Source: a virus
Virus record (IMG/VR): IMGVR_UViG_3300032287_002524
Coordinates: 1 to 31,166 of that record
Direction: 5' to 3' (one strand)
Length of the DNA stretch: 31,166 bases
The position numbers and the translations under genes were made by a program. Below the pieces are notes generated by a model. That model had not been told where the DNA came from. It ran no database searches and saw nothing but the letters and a program-made list of their open reading frames with translations. Below, one piece after another: positions 14,856-20,744 of this stretch; position 1 is the first letter of the stretch, and each line of letters opens with the position of its first letter.

Positions 14856-14997
14856 GTTCTACGTCCCTTCTAAAGACCACAATGGTTCCGTCTGTGCGCT
14901 TGCGAAACGGCACACCCAGAGCACGCAACTCGCGGGCCTGCGCGCTGTTCATCTTGCGCTTTGTCAGCGTCTGCAGCTCTTCTACGCTCAAAATCAT
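14743..14997 (-). CDS. DUF4224 protein, candidate excisionase
   Basis: 84 residues from the ATG at 14997. The first 50 residues (MILSVEELQTLTKRKMNSAQ, then RELRALGVPFRKRTDGTIVV) match DUF4224, a short helix-turn-helix-like domain that is almost always encoded directly upstream of phage integrases. By context it is the recombination directionality factor, though this is not proven for the family. The Pro-rich C-terminal 35 residues run inside the integrase gene in another frame; a stop earlier would be expected, so this tail is an overlap peculiarity. Confidence 0.65.
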   Translation of the reverse strand: MILSVEELQTLTKRKMNSAQARELRALGVPFRKRTDGTIVVFRRDVEHAPTQTQPTPPALCFPAPRRVLPGKAGQVESTRKQSA

Positions 14998-15326
14998 CGG
15001 GCACGATCCTGCCCAGCTTGGGCATGCCAACCGCGCAGCTTGGCTATCTCATTGCATGCGCACAAGTAATGCGCCGGCCCCCAGCTCCAACAGCCTAACC
15101 CGTGCATGTGTTGCACCGTCTCTTTGTCCAGTGCGTCGTATATCGCGTCAATTGATTCGTCGCACAGTGTGCGGACGTAAGCCTGCCTTCCAGACCATCT
15201 ACCGCCGTGTCTGATGGCTTGCATGTTTCGCAAGGCTTTAACGGCTGCGGCCCTCATTAGGTTGCTCATAGGAGAGTTAGGCGAATTATCTTTAGCTGAT
15301 AAATCCGAGTAATTCGTATCGCTCAT
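14994..15326 (-). CDS. Hypothetical protein
   Basis: 110 residues from the ATG at 15326, which overlaps the upstream stop as ATGA; an internal ATG at 15269 is an alternative. The first 20 residues are Ser/Asn/Asp-rich. The remainder is helical (SNLMRAAAVKALRNMQAIRH, ESIDAIYDALDKETVQHMHG) and ends with a Trp/Cys-rich stretch. No domain recognised. It overlaps the DUF4224 start, so it is translationally coupled in the left operon. Confidence 0.5.
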   Translation of the reverse strand: MSDTNYSDLSAKDNSPNSPMSNLMRAAAVKALRNMQAIRHGGRWSGRQAYVRTLCDESIDAIYDALDKETVQHMHGLGCWSWGPAHYLCACNEIAKLRGWHAQAGQDRAR

Positions 15327-15658
15327 GCCGCCAGCCTCCCCGCCATCATGTGCAGCATCTCCGCCTGGGCCTTGCGCGCCCGAGCTATGCGCATCCTTGT
15401 CCGTCCCAGCGGCGCCGGTTTCTTCGCATCCTTTGCCTCGCCAAACCCCCACACCTTTGCACTGGCGCACCCGCGAGCGTCTTTGCGCCACTCACACACA
15501 TGGATCACCTTGTGCTTGTGTAGCTCGCGCATGAATCGCGCCACAGTCAGGTAGTGCAACCCCACATGGTCGGCCAGCTCCTGGTACGTCATGTCAGTGT
15601 CCATCAGCGCCTTCATTAGCCGCGCGTTAGACGACGCATTGATTCGCTTAAATCTCAT
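15323..15658 (-). CDS. Winged-helix DNA-binding protein
   Basis: 111 residues from the ATG at 15658, which overlaps the methyltransferase stop as ATGA. Residues about 20-55 (MTYQELADHVGLHYLTVARF, then RELHKHKVIHV) form a helix-turn-helix with a following strand pair, as in winged-helix regulators. The C-terminus is strongly basic and helical. This may be a transcription regulator of the left operon or an accessory DNA-binding protein. No specific family name can be given. Confidence 0.55.
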   Translation of the reverse strand: MRFKRINASSNARLMKALMDTDMTYQELADHVGLHYLTVARFMRELHKHKVIHVCEWRKDARGCASAKVWGFGEAKDAKKPAPLGRTRMRIARARKAQAEMLHMMAGRLAA

Positions 15659-16583
15659 TCTGTAAGCAGTCTCCATGCTGCTGCGGCGCAGGCTGGCACT
15701 TGTCCATTTCCAAGGCTTTTAAGTCTGTCCACCCGAGCGGCCACCCCATCAGCCACTCGACCCACATCGGGTTCAGACGCATACCAGTCTGGTACTCCAC
15801 CACCCAGTCGAGCATGTCTGAACGACTCTTCCCATCCTTGCGTATCATGGAATTCCCCCCCCCCTTGTGAATCCGCGCCGTCGGCGTCGGCCGGCGATTG
15901 ACTGCTACGGTCAGCGATTGCTGCAGATTGATGCCCTGCGCCGCCTTGTCGACCTGACGCCGCTCCCAGTTCGCCACGTTGCCCGTTTGCTTGGAGTCCC
16001 CGGCGTTCGGCGTCGGCCATTTCTGCACAGCAGTCGCCAACCCGTCGCCACTGGTCGCTGACGCTCCCTTGCGGTTGTAGTTCCCGCACACCGTTGGCGT
16101 AGGCCACAAGCCAAAATCTGTCGCGCTGGTGCGGCGCCCCAACGTCGGCAGCTCCCAGCACTGTCCATCGACAGTCATACCCGAGCGCGGCCAAGTCACC
16201 GAGCACGACTCCGAGTCCTCGAGTAATGAGTGCTGGACTGTTTTCCACAAAGACGTACTTGGGTCGAACCTCGCCAATGATCCGCGCCATGTGTCGCCAC
16301 ATTCCGCTGCGCTCGCCTGTGATGCCTGCGCCTTTTCCTGCAACGCTGATGTCTTGGCACGGAAAGCCGCCAGATACGACATCAACAACCCCCGCCCACG
16401 GTCTGCCGTCAAAGGTCTGAACGTCATCCCAAACCGGGAAAGGCGGGAGAAGGCCGTCATTCTGTCGGGCGGCAAGTACGCAAGCTGCGTATGGCTCCCA
16501 TTCGACTGCGCAGACTGTTCGCCATCCGAGCAACTTTCCGGCAAGTATTCCGCCACCAGCGCCCGCGAATAGAGATAGCTCAT
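15648..16583 (-). CDS. Overlapping second frame inside the methyltransferase locus
   Basis: 311 residues in another frame of the same strand, from the ATG at 16583 (9 bases after the AGGAG that also serves the methyltransferase GTG) to a stop 7 bases past the methyltransferase stop. The text is not random. FGMTFRPLTADRGRGLL, FDPSTSLWKTVQHSLL, TWPRSGMTVDGQ, two WPTP blocks and LNPMWVEWLMGWPLGWTDL recur, to my memory, in phage proteins labelled hypothetical or methyltransferase-like. Either this is a true dual-coded product, perhaps a partner of the methylase, or the family is itself a shadow of conserved methylase genes. Role unknown. Confidence 0.5.
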   Translation of the reverse strand: MSYLYSRALVAEYLPESCSDGEQSAQSNGSHTQLAYLPPDRMTAFSRLSRFGMTFRPLTADRGRGLLMSYLAAFRAKTSALQEKAQASQASAAECGDTWRGSLARFDPSTSLWKTVQHSLLEDSESCSVTWPRSGMTVDGQCWELPTLGRRTSATDFGLWPTPTVCGNYNRKGASATSGDGLATAVQKWPTPNAGDSKQTGNVANWERRQVDKAAQGINLQQSLTVAVNRRPTPTARIHKGGGNSMIRKDGKSRSDMLDWVVEYQTGMRLNPMWVEWLMGWPLGWTDLKALEMDKCQPAPQQHGDCLQNEI

Positions 16584-16587
16584 TCAC
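15655..16587 (-). CDS. C5-cytosine DNA methyltransferase
   Basis: 310 residues with a GTG start at 16587 that overlaps the previous stop as GTGA; AGGAG lies 5 bases upstream. Conserved motifs run in order: I (ELSLFAGAGGG, 3-13), IV with catalytic Cys77 (GGFPCQDIS), VI (FVENSPAL, 113-120, Ser in place of the usual Val), VIII (HQRDRFWLVA, 153-162) and X (LGNGQVPACAA, 292-302). The target-recognition region (about 165-275) is variable. It would methylate phage DNA, probably against host restriction; no partner restriction enzyme is seen. A G10 run (15855-15864) lies in the coding sequence. A second long frame covers nearly the whole gene. Confidence 0.85.
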   Translation of the reverse strand: MNELSLFAGAGGGILAGKLLGWRTVCAVEWEPYAACVLAARQNDGLLPPFPVWDDVQTFDGRPWAGVVDVVSGGFPCQDISVAGKGAGITGERSGMWRHMARIIGEVRPKYVFVENSPALITRGLGVVLGDLAALGYDCRWTVLGAADVGAPHQRDRFWLVAYANGVRELQPQGSVSDQWRRVGDCCAEMADAERRGLQANGQRGELGAASGRQGGAGHQSAAIADRSSQSPADADGADSQGGGEFHDTQGWEESFRHARLGGGVPDWYASEPDVGRVADGVAARVDRLKSLGNGQVPACAAAAWRLLTE

Positions 16588-16757
16588 CGAGGCTCCTGCA
16601 CCACATATCCATGATTTCGCAGCAGTCGCGCAGCGGCACGCAACTTAGGCGTGAGCTTGTCGCGCTTTTTCTTTGGCCTGCCTGCATGCGGCACCCACTG
16701 CTGTCCGAATGTCTCTTTCATCTGCGGCAAGTGCTTTGTGTCAAAAGGGCTTGTCAC
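16584..16757 (-). CDS. Small basic protein
   Basis: 57 residues from a GTG at 16757 overlapping the previous stop as GTGA. The centre and C-terminus are basic and helical (HAGRPKKKRDKLTPKLRAAA, then RLLRNHGYVVQEPR). The text QQWVPHAGRPKKK suggests a short nucleic-acid-binding peptide. Its stop overlaps the methyltransferase start, so the two are coupled. Not recognised. Confidence 0.5.
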   Translation of the reverse strand: MTSPFDTKHLPQMKETFGQQWVPHAGRPKKKRDKLTPKLRAAARLLRNHGYVVQEPR

Positions 16758-17002
16758 AGCTCCATCTCCATTTGCTGCCGCACTGCGTTTACCCGCGCCC
16801 ACGCATCGATGTCGAGAGCAAGTTCGTCGTGACTGGGCCGCCAGGGCGTTAACGGCTTTTCTTCCGTGACGCGGAACACGTCGTCTCGTTGCGTGACAAC
16901 CATGCGCACCTGGCCATCCGAGCGCACGCGCATTTCGTAGCGGGTTGTGGCGCTGCTGTTCATGCTGTCCAGCAGTGCGCGGGGTGATTGCTTGGCTGGC
17001 AT
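16754..17002 (-). CDS. Hypothetical protein
   Basis: 82 residues from the ATG at 17002; a TTG at 17011 that overlaps the previous stop as TTGA is the alternative start. The middle is beta-rich (TTRYEMRVRSDGQVRMVVTQ) and the C-terminus is an acidic helix with two Trp. It lies between the SSB-like gene and the small basic protein with overlaps at both ends. No domain recognised. Confidence 0.5.
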   Translation of the reverse strand: MPAKQSPRALLDSMNSSATTRYEMRVRSDGQVRMVVTQRDDVFRVTEEKPLTPWRPSHDELALDIDAWARVNAVRQQMEMEL

Positions 17003-17007
17003 GGCGG

Positions 17008-17271
17008 TCAAAACGGGATATCGCTGTCCATGTCTGACATCGACGGCGCGGGTTTCTGTGCGGGCTTGGGCTGCGCAGCCGGCGCATCCTTTGGCTTAAC
17101 CGTCAGCGAGTAAAAACTTCCGGTTCCGTCGTTGCGCTGTTTGAGCCAGCCATCAACCCAATACTCAATGCCGGCAACATTCAGTTGCCCTTTGATGTCG
17201 GGGTGCTTCTCTGTTTCCTTACGCAGATTCTTGGAGATGATTCCGCGATTCGTGTCGTCGTATTGCGTCAT
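17008..17271 (-). CDS. SSB-like protein with acidic tail
   Basis: 87 residues, strong RBS (AAGGAG). The N-terminal 60 residues (NRGIISKNLRKETEKHPDIK, then GIEYWVDGWLKQ and FYSLTVKPKD) match a small phage family that looks like a minimal OB-fold. After an Ala/Pro/Lys linker the protein ends DMDSDIPF, the acidic tail typical of single-strand DNA-binding proteins that recruit partners. Encoded with Erf and a YqaJ nuclease, it fits a role in protecting or handing over single strands during recombination or replication. DNA binding is inferred. Confidence 0.6.
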   Translation of the reverse strand: MTQYDDTNRGIISKNLRKETEKHPDIKGQLNVAGIEYWVDGWLKQRNDGTGSFYSLTVKPKDAPAAQPKPAQKPAPSMSDMDSDIPF

Positions 17272-17298
17272 TTGTTGCTCCTTAAATTGCCAAGAAAG

Positions 17299-17775
17299 TT
17301 ACTGCTGACTGCCGCTAAATACGGCAACACTCAACTTCGTTTCTGAAAGCCTGCCGATTGCTTCCAATGCAGTCGCCATACGCTCGGCGTTTGCAATTGC
17401 GCGCTCAAACTCTGGCGAGGTCAGCAAGTCACGCGCTGCCAAATACTTATCGGCCATTGACTGAGTTTCCGTTTGCACTCGCTGGCTTGCGGCTTTAATC
17501 GAAGTCAAGTCGTTATTGACGCGGGAGCGGAATGACGCAAGATGCTGGTCAAGCCTTTCTGAGGCAGCCAAGGCTCGCTGCGCAGCTTCTTCTGATGCAA
17601 GTTCAATCATTTTTGAGTTTTTCCAAACACTGAGTTGACGAGCTATTGGTTGTGCTTCTCGTATTGCGTCCGTTTTCCATGCAACGCCTTCGCGGAATTT
17701 GCCCGTTTTAACGGTGGCAGCGCTAAAAAATTTACTGAAGTCAAGTGACGGCGGAATGGTCTTGTCAATGGCCAT
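17299..17775 (-). CDS. Hypothetical coiled-coil protein
   Basis: 158 residues from the ATG at 17775, chosen because GGGAGG lies 8 bases upstream; a GTG at 17823 overlapping the previous gene is possible. Residues about 50-130 are long amphipathic helices (SEEAAQRALAASERLDQHLA and onward). It is more AT-rich than the surrounding recombination genes. With its upstream neighbour it looks like a two-gene insertion between SSB-like and nuclease genes. No family recognised. Confidence 0.5.
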   Translation of the reverse strand: MAIDKTIPPSLDFSKFFSAATVKTGKFREGVAWKTDAIREAQPIARQLSVWKNSKMIELASEEAAQRALAASERLDQHLASFRSRVNNDLTSIKAASQRVQTETQSMADKYLAARDLLTSPEFERAIANAERMATALEAIGRLSETKLSVAVFSGSQQ

Positions 17776-17809
17776 TTCCCAGGCCTCCCACTTGCCATTC
17801 CACCAAGCC

Positions 17810-18094
17810 TCACCGGCCCGCACTTGAAACTACTTCGCATGAGTTTGGTGAGACGGCTCCGCATACAAGTGTTCTTTGCTCGGACACCGATTCAGCCTTG
17901 TAGCCCGACAACTTAAAAGCAATTGGCATTGAATTTTTTAGAATGCCCATTGCAGCGAGCCCGCCGTCATCAAAAGTTGATGTAGCTTTGTGCAAGGCCT
18001 CCGCTAGCTCGCTGATAAACGTATCGGTGTCTGTGGCGGTCGTCTGAACAACAAACTCTCCACTTCCGCGTGCGTCCGAAAAAATTCTGACCAT
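17810..18094 (-). CDS. Hypothetical protein
   Basis: 94 residues, strong RBS (AAGGAAGG). The sequence (FVVQTTATDTDTFISELAEA, then KNSMPIAFKLSGYKAESV) suggests a small alpha/beta protein with two Cys near the C-terminus. It is AT-richer than neighbours and pairs with the coiled-coil gene. Unknown function; it could be a host-takeover or anti-defence cargo gene, but nothing in the sequence proves that. Confidence 0.5.
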   Translation of the reverse strand: MVRIFSDARGSGEFVVQTTATDTDTFISELAEALHKATSTFDDGGLAAMGILKNSMPIAFKLSGYKAESVSEQRTLVCGAVSPNSCEVVSSAGR

Positions 18095-18103
18095 CTGCCT
18101 TCC

Positions 18104-18718
18104 TTACTGGTGAATTGCGTCCCAAAGCGCGTCCACTTCCGACAGGAAGTCTTGCGCAGCCTTCTCAATTGCTTCAATTTCCTCTTGCTCCGGCGTCCAG
18201 CAGACGATGTGCATCTGCTTGCTGTGGTTCCTGATGCGCGGGTCAAAGCTCGCAAACCACACCGTTTTGCGCCCCGTGCAGGCCAACTGCGCTAGCACCT
18301 GGGGCCGGTAACGGTCGGGCACTACGTCGCCGGCCAGCATGTAGTCGACATGCGTTGACGTATCCGGCGCTTTCATTTCAAACACCGCATCGCCGCCAAT
18401 CAACGCATCGGGCGTGCAGCCAAACAAGTCGATGTCGGGGTGGTCATAGAACCCGCAGTCGGTCAACATCTGCCCGGTGCGTAGCTCAAACTCAGCTTTG
18501 CCTGCGGGCTCTAGTTCCAGCCCGCGCAACATTCTTTCTGAGACAAAGTTTGGGGCCGCATCGCCCGTCAGCCGCTCAGCCAATACCGTCTTTAGCAATG
18601 CGGTGCGTTTCGCCCCAGGTTTGCCGGCCTTGGTCACATCCATTGCGTCGGCCATGCGCGAAGCTGTCAGCTTTCCGACCCGCTGATTCAGCCACGCCCC
18701 TTTGTCGTCCGGACTCAC
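18104..18718 (-). CDS. YqaJ-type recombination exonuclease
   Basis: 204 residues from a GTG at 18718 overlapping the previous stop as GTGA. It carries the lambda-exonuclease (YqaJ) motifs: the LTASRMADAM start, MLRGLELEPAGKAEFELRTG (residues 63-82, with conserved Glu68 and Glu70), GCTPDALIG (Asp104) and AVFEMKAP (Glu114, Lys116), then RYRPQVLAQLACTG with the conserved Gln residues. Such enzymes resect 5' strands of double-stranded ends with magnesium and pass 3' tails to an annealing protein. The Erf gene close upstream is the expected partner. Confidence 0.8.
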   Translation of the reverse strand: MSPDDKGAWLNQRVGKLTASRMADAMDVTKAGKPGAKRTALLKTVLAERLTGDAAPNFVSERMLRGLELEPAGKAEFELRTGQMLTDCGFYDHPDIDLFGCTPDALIGGDAVFEMKAPDTSTHVDYMLAGDVVPDRYRPQVLAQLACTGRKTVWFASFDPRIRNHSKQMHIVCWTPEQEEIEAIEKAAQDFLSEVDALWDAIHQ

Positions 18719-18930
18719 AGGCGACCGTCCAGTTCGTCTAGGGCGTCTTCCGCACGGCACAGTGCGATGCCAAATTCGTCATCCGTCGTCTGCGGCACAC
18801 CGTGCGCTGCCAAGTAATCGGGATCCATGCGCCGCACGATGTCCACCAGCTGGCGCAGCGCGCCGACCAGATCATTGGTCGGCATGTCACCGCGTCGGCG
18901 CATGGGCTTTGGGTAGGTTTGCGTGTTCAT
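18715..18930 (-). CDS. Hypothetical protein between Erf and exonuclease
   Basis: 71 residues overlapping Erf (ATGA) and the exonuclease (GTGA). The first 15 residues are basic, the rest is acidic helix (NDLVGALRQLVDIVRRMDPD, ALCRAEDALDELDGRL). No motif recognised. The tight coupling to both recombination genes suggests a role with them, but this is only context. Confidence 0.5.
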   Translation of the reverse strand: MNTQTYPKPMRRRGDMPTNDLVGALRQLVDIVRRMDPDYLAAHGVPQTTDDEFGIALCRAEDALDELDGRL

Positions 18931-19502
18931 GCGGCCACCTTTTCTGCGGCTGATTTCAGTGATGCCTGGTGCTGCGTCCAGACGCTGGTCTTTGTGGGTG
19001 AGTTGGGGATCGACTTAAACCTAGCCTGCAGGGCTTCCAAGCCGTCTACAGCCGCTTCGCGCAGGCTGTCCAAGATCAGCGCCGCTTCCTGATCGTTGGC
19101 GCGTTCTGCGGGCTTTTGCGTGGGCTTGCTAGCCGCCGCTGCGTTGCCGTCGTCGTCTTCTGCAGGCACACCGAAAGCCGCCATCAGCGAGTAGCGCCGC
19201 GCATACGTCATCGCACTGCCAAACCCCTGCGCGTCCTGCTTTGATGCCGGCACGAACAACGGCCCGCAGGCCAGCGATTCGCCGGATGCGTGATGAATCA
19301 CCGTCTCAATGCACACACCGCCATCAGCCGGGTGCGTGATCTGCCTAAAGAACAGGCCATGCTCAGCCAAGGCGGGCTTGATTGCGTCCACTACGGCGGC
19401 CAAATCTGCGTACTTGCTACGGAATGCGGGATTGGTCTTGCCTTTCACCGCGCCTTCGATCTGGCTGAATGCTTTCGCCATTGCTTCGCTAATGTTCTTC
19501 AC
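18927..19502 (-). CDS. erf: Erf-family single-strand annealing protein
   Basis: 191 residues from a GTG at 19502 overlapping the previous stop as GTGA. The Erf signature is clear: GKTNPAFRSKYADLAAVVDA (21-40) followed by IKPALAEHGL, and QDAQGFGSAMTYARRYSLMA (89-108) followed by AFGVPAEDDDGNAAA. These proteins form rings on single-stranded DNA and anneal complementary strands during phage recombination or genome circularisation. The C-terminal 50 residues form a separate helical segment. It works with the YqaJ nuclease and probably the SSB-like protein of this operon. Confidence 0.9.
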   Translation of the reverse strand: MKNISEAMAKAFSQIEGAVKGKTNPAFRSKYADLAAVVDAIKPALAEHGLFFRQITHPADGGVCIETVIHHASGESLACGPLFVPASKQDAQGFGSAMTYARRYSLMAAFGVPAEDDDGNAAAASKPTQKPAERANDQEAALILDSLREAAVDGLEALQARFKSIPNSPTKTSVWTQHQASLKSAAEKVAA

Positions 19503-19666
19503 AGCATCACTCCCCACAAAGTGGCCACCAGAAGGCCCAAAATTGCCCAAACCACCGCGCCTGCCACCACCGCAAACAGAATCCCTTCAAAGGCATCGTG
19601 CTGCCGCTTTTGCTGCTGGCACTCGCGCCAGCCCTGTCCATACCGCGTTGAATGCGCTGCACTCAT
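19499..19666 (-). CDS. Small membrane protein
   Basis: 55 residues from the ATG at 19666, RBS AGGAG and ATGA overlap with the upstream stop. The N-terminal half is charged (STRYGQGWRECQQQKRQHDA). The C-terminal half is one strong membrane segment (ILFAVVAGAVVWAILGLLVA). Its role in the early operon is unknown; small early membrane proteins of temperate phages often affect host envelope or exclusion. Confidence 0.55.
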   Translation of the reverse strand: MSAAHSTRYGQGWRECQQQKRQHDAFEGILFAVVAGAVVWAILGLLVATLWGVML

Positions 19667-19815
19667 TTCTGTTTCTCCTGAACTTTCTGGACGGCTTGCC
19701 ATGTCTTTCGGATGTCGGTCTTGCGCAGGTTTACGGGAAACCCTTTGATGCGCTGGTCGCACCAGCCCAAGACGGGCGCGCGGCCCGCCTGCTCAAGTTG
19801 TTGGCGTGCATTCAT
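19663..19815 (-). CDS. Small basic protein
   Basis: 50 residues from the ATG at 19815, which overlaps the upstream stop as TGATG. The text (MNARQQLEQAGRAPVLGWCD, then KGFPVNLRKTDIRKTWQ) is basic and helix-rich with a single Cys. Not recognised. It is coupled to genes on both sides. Confidence 0.45.
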   Translation of the reverse strand: MNARQQLEQAGRAPVLGWCDQRIKGFPVNLRKTDIRKTWQAVQKVQEKQK

Positions 19816-20165
19816 CAGGCACCCCACCGCAGCGCAGGAAACGCGGGTTGAGCGCACACATCTCTAAAGGCGTCAAACGCCAGTTCTTCGTCATCGCGCC
19901 ACTGTCGGCGCAACTGACGTGCGCGGCGGTCGGCCCAGTCGCGTGCGAACTCCAGAAACCAGGGCTGCAAGCTGCCGGCCTGAACGGCGCGGGCGAGCTG
20001 GAAGGGGTCAACTTCGCGCTCAGTGACCAGCCACTGGCACAGATCAACCAGGGCGGGCACTTCCGTGCCGAGTGCGTAGAGCGCGGGGATGTAGTCGTTG
20101 TGCTGGAGCGCGTCCCACACTTGATCGTGGGCGGCGCTGTGTGCTGCGTCGAAGTCGAAGGTCAT
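19815..20165 (-). CDS. Hypothetical protein, first gene of the left operon
   Basis: 116 residues from the ATG at 20165 with GGAGAG upstream. It is acidic and helical with many Trp/Phe/Leu (VWDALQHNDYIPALYALGTE, PWFLEFARDWADRRARQLRR). No domain is recognised. As the first gene behind the left early promoter it holds the position of N or other early regulators in lambdoid phages, but it does not look like an arginine-rich antiterminator. Confidence 0.5.
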   Translation of the reverse strand: MTFDFDAAHSAAHDQVWDALQHNDYIPALYALGTEVPALVDLCQWLVTEREVDPFQLARAVQAGSLQPWFLEFARDWADRRARQLRRQWRDDEELAFDAFRDVCAQPAFPALRWGA

Positions 20166-20206
20166 GTCCGTCTCTCCATGCCGCTGTCTTTGCGGTGTGG
20201 AAAGAA

Positions 20207-20247
20207 GTCTACGGGACAAGGACGCTACTGTCTATAGCGCAAGGACG
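20207..20247. promoter_or_regulatory. Left operators (two 18-bp sites)
   Basis: Two related 18-bp sites lie 23 bp apart, 20207-20224 and 20230-20247. Read on the minus strand they are CGTCCTTGTCCCGTAGAC and CGTCCTTGCGCTATAGAC. A third copy with the same ends (CGTCCT, six variable bases, GTAGAC) lies at 20719-20736 on the plus strand over the cro promoter. The outer GTC/GAC symmetry suggests 17-bp dimer sites, as for lambdoid repressors. Confidence 0.65.
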
Positions 20248-20258
20248 AAAAGTTTAAA
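20231..20258 (-). promoter_or_regulatory. Left early promoter (PL-like)
   Basis: On the minus strand TTTAAA (-35, 20253-20258) is separated by 16 bp from TATAGA (-10, 20231-20236). The -10 lies inside the second left operator, so repressor binding would block it. It reads into the recombination operon that starts at 20165. Confidence 0.55.
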
Positions 20259-20284
20259 AAATTTTTGCTGCGTCGCAAAGACTG

Positions 20285-20302
20285 GCGCTACCAGCGCTTT
20301 TT
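20285..20302 (+). terminator. Short hairpin with T-run at the repressor gene end
   Basis: GCGCT (20285-20289), a 3-nt loop and AGCGC (20293-20297) are followed by five T residues. It would stop plus-strand RNA running against the repressor gene. It overlaps the end of the repressor coding sequence, so it may partly be chance. Confidence 0.3.
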
Positions 20303-20716
20303 GTCTAAACGCGGAGCCGACGCGGCGGCGCCGGCGGCAGCGGCGTAGGTTTGCTGAAAGGCGCGCATTGCGGCTTTGCCCGCTTCGTCCAGGCTTGCGT
20401 AGTCACGCAAGAATTGTTCTTCGGCGCTTAAAGGTGCGGTGCTCCCGGGTAGCAACTGTTCCGGAGGAATTCGGTACAAGCCGGCCAATTTCAGTAAATC
20501 TACTACTGAAATCGCGTTTACCCCAGTCTCCCAGTTTCCAATTGCGGATTTTGCGCAGCCGACTTGCTTAGCGACATCCGCCAATGACATTTCGGCGCGA
20601 ACTCGCGCGGCTCGCAGCAGCGCGCCGAGCTGGGCGTTGAACTTTGGGTCTTTCTCAAGCACCAAATCAGCGTACATCAACCAGCGGATGCAAACGGCCT
20701 CAAGCTGTGGACACAT
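20288..20716 (-). CDS. CI-like phage repressor (short, HTH only)
   Basis: 142 residues from the ATG at 20716 (GAGGA just upstream); starts at 20677 or 20746 cannot be excluded. Residues about 29-89 are a helix-turn-helix of the XRE/Cro-CI family (LGALLRAARVRAEMSLADVA, then KQVGCAKSAIGNWETGVNAI and IPPEQLL). There is no S24/LexA-type cleavage domain: the remaining 50 residues are helical and Ala-rich. Divergent from cro with operators at both PL and PR, it is the immunity repressor by context. Without the protease fold it should not be inactivated by RecA-stimulated self-cleavage. Confidence 0.75.
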   Translation of the reverse strand: MCPQLEAVCIRWLMYADLVLEKDPKFNAQLGALLRAARVRAEMSLADVAKQVGCAKSAIGNWETGVNAISVVDLLKLAGLYRIPPEQLLPGSTAPLSAEEQFLRDYASLDEAGKAAMRAFQQTYAAAAGAAASAPRLDKKRW

Positions 20717-20737
20717 GCCGTCCTCACGGTGTAGACT
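20708..20737 (+). promoter_or_regulatory. Right early promoter (PR-like) with operator
   Basis: TGGACA (20708-20713) is followed after 16 bp by TGTAGA (20730-20735) or after 18 bp by TAGACT (20732-20737). The operator CGTCCTCACGGTGTAGAC (20719-20736) covers the -10. The geometry matches the left promoter. The expected RNA start is about 20742-20744, at the cro start codon. Confidence 0.55.
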
Positions 20738-20744
20738 GCTATTC

